Below are positions 1 through 6,918 of a stretch of DNA of 39,215 bases, piece after piece. The position numbers were made by a program, and so were the translations under genes. Below the pieces are notes generated by a model that saw only the letters and a list, made by a program, of their open reading frames with translations, was not told the origin of the DNA and did no database searches. This stretch comes from a virus. Within the stretch, counting starts at the first letter, position 1. Each line of letters opens with the position of its first letter. The DNA lies in the IMG/VR virus record IMGVR_UViG_3300046331_000080, positions 1-39,215 of that record, one strand, 5' to 3'.

Positions 1-2
1 CA

Positions 3-353
3 GAAGAAACTAAAGAATCAGCTAAGGGAGCATTTATTGAGAAGATGCTATTTGCACTTCTTCCATTACTCATTGGATGTACAGGGTATCTTGTATCAGC
101 ATTAAGTGCTATTCAACATGATGTAACTATTCTTAACAGTAAAGTATCATTGGTAGTTACAAGTGATAACAAACAAGCATCTAATACAGGTGCTGAGTTA
201 GCTCGTGAGAAACTAAGGCAAGATATGGGTGTTGAGATTCAGAAGAATAGGGATGCTATTGGAGAGAACAGATTACACATTGCTATCTTAGAAGAGAAGC
301 TAGGTGTAGCTAAGAAGATTAAACCTTTAAGAGCAGGAAGAGTTGACGAATGA
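3..353 (+). CDS. Membrane/coiled-coil lysis protein, spanin-like, 5'-partial
   Basis: The reading frame is open to the left edge; the first internal ATG is at 45. The residues before that ATG (EETKESAKGAFIEK) look like real coding sequence, so the true start probably lies beyond the edge, just after the holin gene at the right end of the window. A hydrophobic segment (FALLPLLIGCTGYLVSAL) is followed by a charged, helix-prone, probably coiled-coil tail rich in E, K and R. An N-terminal membrane segment with a coiled-coil ectodomain fits an Rz-like inner-membrane spanin. The gene lies between holin and endolysin and shares ATGA with the endolysin. LIGC resembles a lipobox, so an outer-membrane lipoprotein is an alternative. 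The role is inferred from position and architecture. Confidence 0.6.
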   Translation, partial: EETKESAKGAFIEKMLFALLPLLIGCTGYLVSALSAIQHDVTILNSKVSLVVTSDNKQASNTGAELAREKLRQDMGVEIQKNRDAIGENRLHIAILEEKLGVAKKIKPLRAGRVDE

Positions 354-793
354 AATCTACTCCGCTATCAGTGCACTTCACACTAGAAGAACTTATTAAC
401 TCAGAGATTGCTGAGCGTAAGGGATTAGACAATACTCCTAATGAACAAGAGATTCATAACCTAAGTAGACTTGCTGCATTACTTGAGATTGTTAGAGCAG
501 TAGTAGGTCAACCTATTATGATTAACTCTGCATTCAGAAGCAAAGCTGTTAATGACGCTGTAGGATCTAAGGATACTAGTCAACATAGGGTAGGATGTGC
601 TGCTGATATTAGAGTGCCGGGGATGACACCTAGAGAAGTTGTCTTAGCTTGTATGACAAAGAGTGTTCCGTTCGATCAAATCATTGAAGAGTTTGGATCT
701 TGGACTCACATCAGTATCACTAACGATCCTAAAGCAAGCCCAAGAAAACAATCACTAATTATTGATAAAACAGGTACACGTCCTTTTAGTTAA
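350..793 (+). CDS. Endolysin, M15-family zinc peptidase
   Basis: This 147-residue protein resembles the Peptidase_M15_3 family of zinc D-Ala-D-Ala/L-Ala-D-Glu peptidases used as endolysins. Visible motifs are INSAFRS at 58-64, SQHRVGCAADIRVPG with zinc ligands H79 and D86, and WTHIS with the third ligand H120. An acidic residue in the IIEEFG segment before the last histidine would be the catalytic base. There is no signal peptide or cell-wall-binding domain, so export would depend on the holin. The start overlaps the preceding stop (ATGA at 350). It is the last gene of the rightward arm and overlaps the final leftward gene tail to tail by 4 bp. Confidence 0.9.
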   Translation: MKSTPLSVHFTLEELINSEIAERKGLDNTPNEQEIHNLSRLAALLEIVRAVVGQPIMINSAFRSKAVNDAVGSKDTSQHRVGCAADIRVPGMTPREVVLACMTKSVPFDQIIEEFGSWTHISITNDPKASPRKQSLIIDKTGTRPFS

Positions 794-942
794 ACTACTG
801 CTTTGTAAGTTGTAAACAAGAGACGGATGAAGCCTAAGTCAACTACAACATAGACTGATACATCATCCTCTCCAATATCATCACCGTTGACGTACTCTAC
901 ACCAACTCCAAACCCTTTAATTACACTTAGTTCTACGTTCAT
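790..942 (-). CDS. Small hypothetical protein, 50 aa
   Basis: A 50-codon frame begins MNVELSVIKG and ends LFTTYKAVV. It is supported by a good ribosome-binding site (AAGGAG, 5 nt before the ATG) and by filling an otherwise empty stretch downstream of a co-directional gene. It has an acidic middle (DDIGEDD) and beta-rich flanks, with no motif I recognise. Its stop overlaps the stop of the endolysin gene on the other strand by 4 bp, so the two arms converge here without a spacer. It is probably the last gene of the leftward arm. Function unknown. Confidence 0.6.
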   Translation of the reverse strand: MNVELSVIKGFGVGVEYVNGDDIGEDDVSVYVVVDLGFIRLLFTTYKAVV

Positions 943-943
943 A

Positions 944-1126
944 TTACTCCTTAATTATTTGAGTGTCTGTGTGTTTAATAGAGGTTGTAAAATCAACACC
1001 CATTTCTTCATACTCTTCAAACAACCTGTTAAAATGTTCTAAGAAGTTTGTTGAAGTAACAATATACACATCATGTCTTATGTTTTGAGGGATGTGAAAA
1101 ACAACTTCATAGTTAACTATAGTCAT
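944..1126 (-). CDS. Small hypothetical protein, 60 aa
   Basis: The 60-residue protein MTIVNYEVVF... ends HTDTQIIKE. A strong AAGGAG box sits 6 nt before the ATG. The sequence alternates short beta-like stretches with an amphipathic, acidic helix around NRLFEEYEEM. I recognise no family. It follows the structured spacer downstream of the ribonucleotide reductase gene and precedes another tiny gene with the same kind of ribosome-binding site. The pair are probably the distal part of the leftward arm. Confidence 0.6.
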   Translation of the reverse strand: MTIVNYEVVFHIPQNIRHDVYIVTSTNFLEHFNRLFEEYEEMGVDFTTSIKHTDTQIIKE

Positions 1127-1234
1127 ACATACTCCTTATAAAAAGAGGGTACTCACTGCGTCTAGTGGGAGTGTATAGTTTAACCCATACAAACTGAGTA
1201 GTGTCCACTAGCATCTGCTTTCCCCTCGTAACTC
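1127..1234 (-). other. Structured intergenic spacer after RNR, possible terminator or RNA element
   Basis: This 108-bp non-coding gap holds a perfect 7-bp inverted repeat, CTAGTGG at 1162-1168 and CCACTAG at 1205-1211. It encloses a second 5-bp repeat, AGTTT at 1177-1181 and AAACT at 1191-1195. Read on the minus strand, the stem is followed about 15 nt later by CTCTTTTT. A weak attenuator or terminator after RNR, or a small structured RNA, is possible. The loop is long for a classical intrinsic terminator. Confidence 0.3.
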
Positions 1235-3142
1235 TTAAATCTCGCAACCACCCGCAGTACAGCTTAACGTCTGAGCACCTTCTACGTTATCATCATACTC
1301 CTTGAAGTTATCCCAGTTAACTGTCTCAGGTACAAGCAACTTCAACTGATTGTATTGCTCTTCAGTACACTCTTCATACGGTGCTTGACGATATGTTCCA
1401 CCATCCATCGGTAAGAATGATACACCGGTTACCTCATCAAAGTGTTCGTACACCCATGCTCCTACTTCCATCCATTCATTCTCTTTAACAGAGATAGTTA
1501 CTGATGGTTTGTGTTCACAGTAGTGACGCTGATACAACAACCATAACTTCAAGTGCTGTAGGGCAGACAAGTCTTCTCGTAACATTGCACCTTCTGCTAC
1601 CTTAACAGGGAAACTAAACACTGTAGTACTATCAGGCTTCATCACACAAGGCTCAGCTACAAACCCTGACTGAATCATAAACTGAGTTAGAGGATCTTTG
1701 TTATCAGCACGTACTCTACGAATATAATACTCACTGTGCTGAGGGTGAATACCACTAGCAGTTGAACAAAGCTGACTGACTGTTCCTTCCGGCTTAACAG
1801 CTGTAACAGCCACAGACTGATTAATCCCGACAGCAGCAGCGTACTCAGCGTTAGTAGCGATAGCAACATCTCTTAACCTTTCTAGTCTAGCTGGTAGTTC
1901 TACATCATCAGGGTTATTCAACAAAGCATTGTCTAGGATACCTGTCATTGATACACCTAACAACGCTTCTTCTTCAGTGTTCTTCTGCCATACTTTACGC
2001 AAGTAAGGAAAGTTAGTTAACGTCGCTTGAAAAGTCCCAAGAATTGTAGCCAACCTAATCTTATTCTCCAGAGTATCCATAGTATCAGTACTACGAATAA
2101 TGCAAGAGGATAGATTACAGAACTGGTAAGGGCGAAGAATGATCTCACTGCAAGGGTTAGTACCAAACTCGTAAGTACTGTCTCTTCTACCATTCTTCGC
2201 TGCTTGTTTCTGCGATGCATCACGATTAAATATTCCTCTCTCACCACTATGTGATTCATAAATACTAGTCCACTCACGCATGAACTGACCGATAGTAGGC
2301 TTCTCTTCATACGTAGCTGAGTTGTTAGCTAACGCACGTTGACCATTACCATCCCACCATGCACCTGCTTTAGCATGAGCCATCTTGTCATCTGATAAGT
2401 CAGACAAACTAATCATTGCTGATCTTCGGACTCCACCCACAACCACAACTTCCCCGATCTTACAGAGAAGATCATGACATTCAAGGGAACTAAGACGACG
2501 ACCAGCTGCTCCTTTGAACTTGGCAATAGCGAACTTAAACAACTCTTCCAATGGCTTTGCTCCACTTGCTCGTCCTCCGAAGGTTTTAAGTCTTGCTCCT
2601 TGAGGACGTACTTTGGATAAGTCAAACTTTGGAATCTCGCCAGAGTACAATAAAGCCAAGAGTTGTCTGAGTGATTTAGCCCAGCCTTCTTTAGAATCCG
2701 AAACAGAAATAGTAGTCTGACTATCAAACAACTGATCAGGCACTTCAGGTAACTGCTTAACATACTGTTGCTCCACTGAGAATCCTACACCTGTACCACA
2801 TAACAAGATGTACATAGCTTCATCGAATGCTTTAACATCATCGATAGGAAGGTATGAACAATTAAATGCAGCTACGTTCTGACGCTCTAATGCAGCTCCT
2901 GCTGTCATCACTGCTCTCATACTAGGTACTACATCCACATGCTTTACTGCGTCTTCTAACTCTGCACGTAACTCAGGAGTTAATGTATAGCCGTTCTTCT
3001 CCTTAAGATTCTTAGTCATAAAATCAAAGTATCGTGCTACTGTCTCACCCCAATGCTCACGTCTACCCTTGTCATCTAAGTATCGAGAGTATCGACTCTT
3101 AGCGATAAAGGTATTGTAAGGTGTTAATTCATATCTACTCAT
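1235..3142 (-). CDS. nrdJ: Adenosylcobalamin-dependent class II ribonucleoside-triphosphate reductase
   Basis: This enzyme reduces ribonucleoside triphosphates to dNTPs with a B12-derived thiyl radical. Counted from MSRYEL (635 aa), the catalytic pattern of monomeric class II reductases such as the Lactobacillus enzyme is intact: C95 (NCSYLP); the loop GTNPCSEI with N329, C331 (radical site) and E333; C342 (active-site disulfide partner); and the C-terminal shuttle pair C628/C633 in the last ten residues (LSCTAGGCEI). The C331-to-C342 and C628-to-C633 spacings equal those I recall for the Lactobacillus enzyme. The start at 3142 is chosen because GGAG precedes it at good spacing and it overlaps the upstream stop; an in-frame ATG at 3172 is also possible. 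It needs host cobalamin. Confidence 0.95.
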   Translation of the reverse strand: MSRYELTPYNTFIAKSRYSRYLDDKGRREHWGETVARYFDFMTKNLKEKNGYTLTPELRAELEDAVKHVDVVPSMRAVMTAGAALERQNVAAFNCSYLPIDDVKAFDEAMYILLCGTGVGFSVEQQYVKQLPEVPDQLFDSQTTISVSDSKEGWAKSLRQLLALLYSGEIPKFDLSKVRPQGARLKTFGGRASGAKPLEELFKFAIAKFKGAAGRRLSSLECHDLLCKIGEVVVVGGVRRSAMISLSDLSDDKMAHAKAGAWWDGNGQRALANNSATYEEKPTIGQFMREWTSIYESHSGERGIFNRDASQKQAAKNGRRDSTYEFGTNPCSEIILRPYQFCNLSSCIIRSTDTMDTLENKIRLATILGTFQATLTNFPYLRKVWQKNTEEEALLGVSMTGILDNALLNNPDDVELPARLERLRDVAIATNAEYAAAVGINQSVAVTAVKPEGTVSQLCSTASGIHPQHSEYYIRRVRADNKDPLTQFMIQSGFVAEPCVMKPDSTTVFSFPVKVAEGAMLREDLSALQHLKLWLLYQRHYCEHKPSVTISVKENEWMEVGAWVYEHFDEVTGVSFLPMDGGTYRQAPYEECTEEQYNQLKLLVPETVNWDNFKEYDDNVEGAQTLSCTAGGCEI

Positions 3143-3317
3143 CTTCTTCTTCTCCATCATAATCAACTTCATCCATCAGTCGATCAAAGTTATCTTCTAT
3201 ACGGTCTACAAACATCTCGACTATCTCCTCCGAAGTTACATCTAGTAACTCAAGAAGAGACAGTTCATCAAGTCGTTTCAGCCTCTCTTGTAATTCTTGT
3301 AGCGTCAACGAATACAT
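3135..3317 (-). CDS. Small acidic hypothetical protein, 60 aa
   Basis: The 60-residue protein is leucine-rich at its N-terminus (MYSLTLQELQERLKRLDELS) and ends in a strongly acidic tail (DYDGEEEDE). It is almost entirely helical by composition, and an acidic C-terminus of this kind often mediates protein contacts. Its end overlaps the RNR start by 8 bp and supplies the RNR ribosome-binding site, so the two are probably translationally coupled. No family recognised; a small accessory of the nucleotide-metabolism end of the arm is a guess from position. Confidence 0.6.
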   Translation of the reverse strand: MYSLTLQELQERLKRLDELSLLELLDVTSEEIVEMFVDRIEDNFDRLMDEVDYDGEEEDE

Positions 3318-3319
3318 AT

Positions 3320-3661
3320 TTACTTACGTGTTTTTAAGACACGCTTTGGTGCAAAGTCAATTGGAACAGACTTCTTAGCTTTCTTAGCAGCTGCAGAGTC
3401 TTCATAAAACTTAATCGCCTTAGCTGTTGCTTCGTTAATAGCTTTCAATTGTTGAAGCGTATTATCCTTGTTGCTTAGCCATGAGTATAAGTTAATGTAT
3501 CGACCTGTTGCTGTCTGAATTGTTAAGTCTAAGTCAAAGTCCTCATGAAACATATCCTTAGTTGCATTCGGATCAAACATACCTGTTAATGTTACAAACC
3601 CTCCATCATCTGGAAAGAACTTACTGAAGTTTACCTTCTGTGTTTTACTTTTAGTTGTCAT
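3320..3661 (-). CDS. Hypothetical protein, 113 aa
   Basis: A 113-residue protein with a lysine-rich N-terminus (MTTKSKTQKVNFSKFFPDDGG) and basic C-terminus (APKRVLKTRK) flanks a central region of mixed beta and helix, including GRYINLYSWLSNKD. The charge pattern would suit nucleic-acid binding, but no diagnostic motif is visible. An AAAGGGA box lies 6 nt before the start, which overlaps the end of the DUF3310 gene by 11 bp. It sits between DNA-metabolism genes. Function unknown. Confidence 0.65.
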   Translation of the reverse strand: MTTKSKTQKVNFSKFFPDDGGFVTLTGMFDPNATKDMFHEDFDLDLTIQTATGRYINLYSWLSNKDNTLQQLKAINEATAKAIKFYEDSAAAKKAKKSVPIDFAPKRVLKTRK

Positions 3662-3989
3662 TTAATTCCCTTTCAATTAGATATTCTAAATAATGTTTAG
3701 CCTTCTTTAAATCTTGTACGCCATCTTTATCTTTCCAACGTAGTATATATTTTACCACGTTTCCTTCCCAGAAGTCAAGCTCCCACTCAGAAATAATATC
3801 CCAAGGTTGAATTGCTTTCTGATAGTGAGTACCTGCTACCTGAGTATCTCTTACACTTTTACCTGTTTCGTCCATAAGTTTATTTAAACCGGTAAAATAT
3901 TCTTCAAGAGTAAACTCTTTAGGTATCTCAACGAACTCACCCGGCATTGCTACCGGGCTTTCATAGTTTCTATATCCTTCGTTTATCAT
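3651..3989 (-). CDS. DUF3310 (SaV-like) protein
   Basis: The C-terminal half (about residues 48-110) matches the DUF3310 pattern common in phages: GTHYQKAIQPWDII, then WELDFWEGNVVKYILRW, then GVQDLKKAKHYLEYLI. The N-terminal 45 residues are variable and proline/glutamate-rich. The family is sometimes labelled a nucleotide kinase, but I see no P-loop, so I would not assign catalysis. It sits in the nucleotide-metabolism part of the arm between the DEDD exonuclease and an unknown gene, and its ATG overlaps the upstream stop as ATGA. Confidence 0.88.
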   Translation of the reverse strand: MINEGYRNYESPVAMPGEFVEIPKEFTLEEYFTGLNKLMDETGKSVRDTQVAGTHYQKAIQPWDIISEWELDFWEGNVVKYILRWKDKDGVQDLKKAKHYLEYLIERELNDN

Positions 3990-4720
3990 AATGCTTTCAC
4001 CTCTACTGACGATTTAACCTGCTTAGTGCCCTGACTCCACGATCCACAATCCTTGCACTGATACCGCTGGTACGACGATGTAGTTGTAATAGCAGTTCCC
4101 CTCTTCTGAAGATGATTGCCTCCACAACTAGGGCAAACAACTGAATCAGAGTGATGGTTGCGATTAGGATGATTCTTAATCCAAGGTAACAATCTATCGT
4201 AAAGCTTTTCAAGCAATACCACATCTTGTATATTGTATTCTTCCATTCGTTTCCAAGCATCTTTATCTCCTGCCATACATTTAACCCACAACTCATGACC
4301 TTCATGTGAAGTCTTACTACCTAGTCCTAATCTCTGAGCAACATAATCTAACTTGTTACTTGGAAATCTGAACTGACTACGTACTTGTCTTAACAAATCT
4401 ATCTGCTTATAAGGAGCAGGAGGATTCATTTCGTGCAACAAGAACTCCTTGTTCAATGTAGGCATATCAAACTTAGTACCGTTGTAGTGGATAACTGCAT
4501 CCGCTTCTGATATCAAGTCATGAATACGCTTAAGCATTGCTTTAGGTTTACTGCGGTGAGTAGAATCAAATAGAACTTCATCTGATCCTAGCCACTTAGC
4601 TGCCCAACATAGTACATAAGACGACTCCATCAACTGATTAATACCGACGTTCTGCTGCCAGATTCCCCAAACGTGTGCTACGTTCGGACTAGATTCGATG
4701 TCAAGTAATAGTATTTTCAA
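3986..4720 (-). CDS. DEDD 3'-5' exonuclease with C-terminal zinc ribbon
   Basis: An RNase H-fold, DnaQ-like exonuclease of 244 aa. The acidic residues are visible: D7 and E9 in LLLDIESSP, D85 in HYNGTKFD (motif II), and Y162/D166 in YNIQD (motif III). A C-terminal zinc ribbon has C196/C199 (CPSCGG) and C222/C225 (CKDCGS), probably for DNA binding. There is no ATG; the TTG at 4720 is the likely start, since GGAG lies 9 nt upstream and it overlaps the preceding stop as TTGA. This is separate from the polymerase's own proofreading domain, so it could act in host DNA breakdown, repair or recombination. Confidence 0.82.
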   Translation of the reverse strand: MKILLLDIESSPNVAHVWGIWQQNVGINQLMESSYVLCWAAKWLGSDEVLFDSTHRSKPKAMLKRIHDLISEADAVIHYNGTKFDMPTLNKEFLLHEMNPPAPYKQIDLLRQVRSQFRFPSNKLDYVAQRLGLGSKTSHEGHELWVKCMAGDKDAWKRMEEYNIQDVVLLEKLYDRLLPWIKNHPNRNHHSDSVVCPSCGGNHLQKRGTAITTTSSYQRYQCKDCGSWSQGTKQVKSSVEVKAL

Positions 4721-4881
4721 TCTGTATACTCCGCATGTAAGTCGTATCCGTATACTGCACTTAAGAAAGTAACTAACTCACGATGTACATCATAGTAAGT
4801 AGATCCTTCTGGTACTGTAAAGACGTGACTTAAGTTTCTATTCTCGTCCGTAAAGTTTAATATATACTTATCTTGTTTCAT
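4717..4881 (-). CDS. Small hypothetical protein, 54 aa
   Basis: Starting at MKQDKYILNF, this 54-residue protein has beta-strand-like stretches followed by a helix (YDVHRELVTFLSAVYGY). The start at 4881 is preferred over the in-frame ATG at 4905 because it overlaps the upstream stop as ATGA and has GGAGAG just before it. Its own stop overlaps the TTG start of the exonuclease. Function unknown; tight coupling on both sides indicates co-translation with the nuclease genes. Confidence 0.6.
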   Translation of the reverse strand: MKQDKYILNFTDENRNLSHVFTVPEGSTYYDVHRELVTFLSAVYGYDLHAEYTD

Positions 4882-5072
4882 GATCTCTCCATAGTATGTT
4901 TCCAAACTTCCTCCATTACTTCTAATCGTTTCTTTTCTTTTACTTCTGCTACTAACAACAACGCATCGACTTGCTTCTGAAGCTGAAGATTCTCTTCTTC
5001 TAGTCTATTCATCCTTGCTCTCATCTGCATATTCTCTTGGTCTAGAGTTGCGATGTCTACGATGTATGTCAT
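4878..5072 (-). CDS. Small coiled-coil protein, 64 aa
   Basis: Residues 10-60 form a continuous charged, leucine-rich helix (DQENMQMRARMNRLEEENLQ and onward) with heptad-like spacing of L/M/V, so a coiled coil is likely. There is no membrane segment or metal site. It overlaps the upstream nuclease stop and the downstream start, each by 4 bp (ATGA). It may be an oligomerising accessory of the neighbouring nucleases, but that is only inferred from position. Confidence 0.6.
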   Translation of the reverse strand: MTYIVDIATLDQENMQMRARMNRLEEENLQLQKQVDALLLVAEVKEKKRLEVMEEVWKHTMERS

Positions 5073-5401
5073 TTAACTAACTCCTTAAAAAAATAATCAG
5101 CATCTACAATAGCTAAAGGTTTAGATCCATTCTGTTTTACAATTACTAATGGTTCTCCTTTACCATGTTGCTTAGCTTGTTCATAGTAGTTAAACACTGC
5201 CACCTTAGCTAGGTTCTTACATTCAATCGTATATCCGAACAGCTCCCTAGCTGCCGGACTAAGTTGAACATCTTCCCCGCCAGCTCCCATTGAAGTACTT
5301 CTTACATCATCAGGTTCAAGACTCGGAAACTTTGCTAGTATCTTGTCCCTCACCCACTTTTGTAGGTTTCTTCCTTTTGCTTTTGCTGACTGTGGTTTCA
5401 A
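5069..5401 (-). CDS. Putative PD-(D/E)XK-type endonuclease
   Basis: The 110-residue protein is a conserved phage type. It has a basic N-terminus (KPQSAKAKGRNLQKWVRDKI), then DDVRSTSMGAGGEDV, then LSPAARELFGYTIECKN. The D in GED plus the ECK element fit a PD-(D/E)XK nuclease core (D, then E-x-K). Only TTG at 5401 can include the conserved basic N-terminus: a stop lies immediately upstream, and AGAAAGG precedes the TTG at usable spacing. A start at the internal ATG before GAGGEDV would remove a third of the family pattern. Resolvase-like or host-DNA-degrading roles are both possible. Confidence 0.72.
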   Translation of the reverse strand: MKPQSAKAKGRNLQKWVRDKILAKFPSLEPDDVRSTSMGAGGEDVQLSPAARELFGYTIECKNLAKVAVFNYYEQAKQHGKGEPLVIVKQNGSKPLAIVDADYFFKELVK

Positions 5402-5624
5402 GTTTAATTACCTTTCTCTTTGTTATCCATGCTTTGGGTATATGCATTCGTGCGTTAGTCATCTCAGCAGATACTGTAGAAGCAAGACAAATACCATCCT
5501 TAGTTTCTGATACTAAGTAACCTACTGTTCTAACTGGATGTATATCTACCTTTATGTTATCTTCCCATCCTGCGTCTGCGACTGCGTCAACCCATTCTAT
5601 GTAGACAATCGAGGCGGTTGCCAA
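5316..5624 (-). CDS. Conserved phage hypothetical protein with unusual C-terminal overlap
   Basis: The recognisable part runs from SIVYIEWVDAVADAGW through TVGYLVSETKDGICLAST to MHIPKAWI, a pattern I know from small phage proteins of unknown function. The frame is open up to 5738, but the part before about 5650 lies inside the exonuclease gene and looks like noise. TTG at 5624 (AAGGGA about 10 nt upstream) is my preferred start; GTG at 5651 is an alternative. The C-terminal 28 residues, Lys/Ser-rich, overlap the nuclease gene by 86 bp, which is long for this genome. Either the tail is dispensable or a base change has extended the frame. Confidence 0.55.
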   Translation of the reverse strand: MATASIVYIEWVDAVADAGWEDNIKVDIHPVRTVGYLVSETKDGICLASTVSAEMTNARMHIPKAWITKRKVIKLETTVSKSKRKKPTKVGEGQDTSKVSES

Positions 5625-6295
5625 ACTTGGTTTACTTCCCTTTGTAGCCACAGTAGTCTGCCGTTCTCCAATATTCGCTCCGAGTTTCCGCTGTACGCTT
5701 CGAGCACAGCAAGATACATTTCGTTTTCGTCTTTGCATTCTTTAAGAATCCTTTCTGCTTTAACTGCACCAATGCCTTTGAGACCAATGATATTGTCAAT
5801 TCTATCTCCTGTCAGTATTTGAGTATAAAAACTTTTCAATCCTTCAAACTCTGTAACATGATAGGTTTCTTTGTTCCTATAGTTATAGTGCCATCCTCTG
5901 AATTGATTTAAGTCTTTATCAATATGTACCATGATTACATCTTCTTCAGGTACAGCATAAGCTGCTATGCCTACTGCATCGTCTGCCTCAATACCTTCTG
6001 TCACATGGAACTTCCATTTCTTTATCATGTGTTCCCTTAGTGCAGTATAGTGTTGAGGCTTCTCTGCTTTACGCTGACCTTTATAAGGTGCTGTAACTGC
6101 GACGTCGTTCCGGTAGTTTCCTTTTCCGGTAATCCAACCTTCGTGTTCTGTAGCACCTATATCAGTAAGAATATTATTGATAGCTTCATCTAATCTCCAT
6201 TTAGCTAAAGGTTCTTCAATGTCTTTGCTTGAAAAACCGATAGCATAAACTAGAGAGTCAGCATCTATCAAAGCTTTCTTAGAGGATATCGTCAT
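5597..6295 (-). CDS. 5'-3' exonuclease, FEN / T7 gp6-like
   Basis: Flap-endonuclease-family exonuclease of 232 aa, in T7-like phages used for primer removal and for degrading DNA to supply nucleotides. Counted from ATG 6295: D11 and D13 (LIDADSLVYAI), the arch residues YKGQRK at 71-76, the metal cluster in EGIEADDAVG (E103, D105, D106) and HIDKDLNQFRG (D126, D128), then LTGDRIDN (D164, D167), leading into a helix-hairpin-helix (GLKGIGAVKAERIL, 171-184). The first 17 bp overlap the acidic tail codons of the SSB gene. A TTG at 6301 is an alternative start. Confidence 0.9.
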   Translation of the reverse strand: MTISSKKALIDADSLVYAIGFSSKDIEEPLAKWRLDEAINNILTDIGATEHEGWITGKGNYRNDVAVTAPYKGQRKAEKPQHYTALREHMIKKWKFHVTEGIEADDAVGIAAYAVPEEDVIMVHIDKDLNQFRGWHYNYRNKETYHVTEFEGLKSFYTQILTGDRIDNIIGLKGIGAVKAERILKECKDENEMYLAVLEAYSGNSERILENGRLLWLQREVNQVWQPPRLST

Positions 6296-6701
6296 CGTCA
6301 ATGTCTGTTACAGCCACTGCTTCACGATCATACTTCTCTAACTGAGTTACAGTAATCTTCTTGATAGACGGTGCGTTACCATACATAGCACTCATTCTGT
6401 GAGTATATGAAGACAATTCAACTTCTACCTTAGTACCGTTACCAATCTCATCAATGCTAACCTTGTCACCTGTTGGTGTCACTGGAGTAAACTCATACTT
6501 ACTCTTAGCTAGAATAAAGTTACCTTGATTCTCTTTGTTATTCTTCATCTTAATACCTAAGCCTTCAAGCTTCTTGACATCACTATCAGAGATGTTAGCA
6601 ATAACAGCCTCGAAGCGATCATAGTCAGGATTAAAAGCAGTGTTAATCTCCTTCATCCATCTAGCCCAGAATATTTCACCTTTAATTTTTACTACGCTCA
6701 T
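6279..6701 (-). CDS. Single-stranded DNA-binding protein, T7 gp2.5-like
   Basis: The 140-residue protein has the layout of phage SSBs: a beta-rich OB-fold-like body, including GEIFWARWMKEINTAFNP near the start and YGNAPSIKKITVTQLEKYD near the end, then a short acidic tail (TDIDDDDIL) ending in a hydrophobic residue. In T7 gp2.5 such a tail contacts polymerase and primase-helicase. It is placed between polymerase and exonuclease, with an AAAGGGA box before the start and its own promoter just upstream. The family call rests on length, context and tail, as the body is divergent. Confidence 0.8.
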   Translation of the reverse strand: MSVVKIKGEIFWARWMKEINTAFNPDYDRFEAVIANISDSDVKKLEGLGIKMKNNKENQGNFILAKSKYEFTPVTPTGDKVSIDEIGNGTKVEVELSSYTHRMSAMYGNAPSIKKITVTQLEKYDREAVAVTDIDDDDIL

Positions 6702-6737
6702 TTGAATTCCCTTTCAAGTAATTTATACTACACATAT

Positions 6738-6765
6738 ATTATACCACATTTTACTGCAATGTAAA
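6738..6765 (-). promoter_or_regulatory. Sigma70-type promoter ahead of SSB/exonuclease genes
   Basis: On the minus strand the -35 box is TTTACA (6765-6760), the spacer is 16 nt, and the -10 is TATAAT (6743-6738) with an extended TGG immediately before it. The box overlaps the 3' end of the preceding 55-codon gene. Transcription would start about 25-30 nt before the SSB ATG. The string GTGGTATAATA is shared with the candidate promoter before DNA polymerase. Confidence 0.65.
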
Positions 6766-6918
6766 GCTTTCTGACAATTGTTTTTCTCTTACTATATCTA
6801 AACAGTCTTCAAGAAACTCTTCAAGTTCTTCCATGTTTAGATAAGTAGCAAGTACTAACTTGTCATCCTTATCAATACCTAGTCCCACTACAAGTTCTAC
6901 GTCTTCAGGAATGTTCAT
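6751..6918 (-). CDS. Small acidic hypothetical protein, 55 aa
   Basis: A 55-codon frame starts MNIPEDVELV and ends SESFTLQ. Its ATG overlaps the upstream stop as ATGA at 6915-6918, and it would otherwise leave a 210-bp hole in a densely packed arm. The sequence is strongly acidic, with a helix around MEELEEFLEDCLD. No family recognised. Its last codons contain the -35 box of the SSB promoter. Confidence 0.6.
   Translation of the reverse strand: MNIPEDVELVVGLGIDKDDKLVLATYLNMEELEEFLEDCLDIVREKQLSESFTLQ

Noticed and set aside
2017-2763. Minus-strand frames inside the RNR gene in another phase (2017-2310, 2413-2763)
   Set aside because: They overlap a fully conserved enzyme and have biased, meaningless composition.
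5290-5822. Plus-strand frames opposite the exonuclease region (5290-5520, 5538-5822)
   Set aside because: They run antisense to conserved genes, without ribosome-binding sites.
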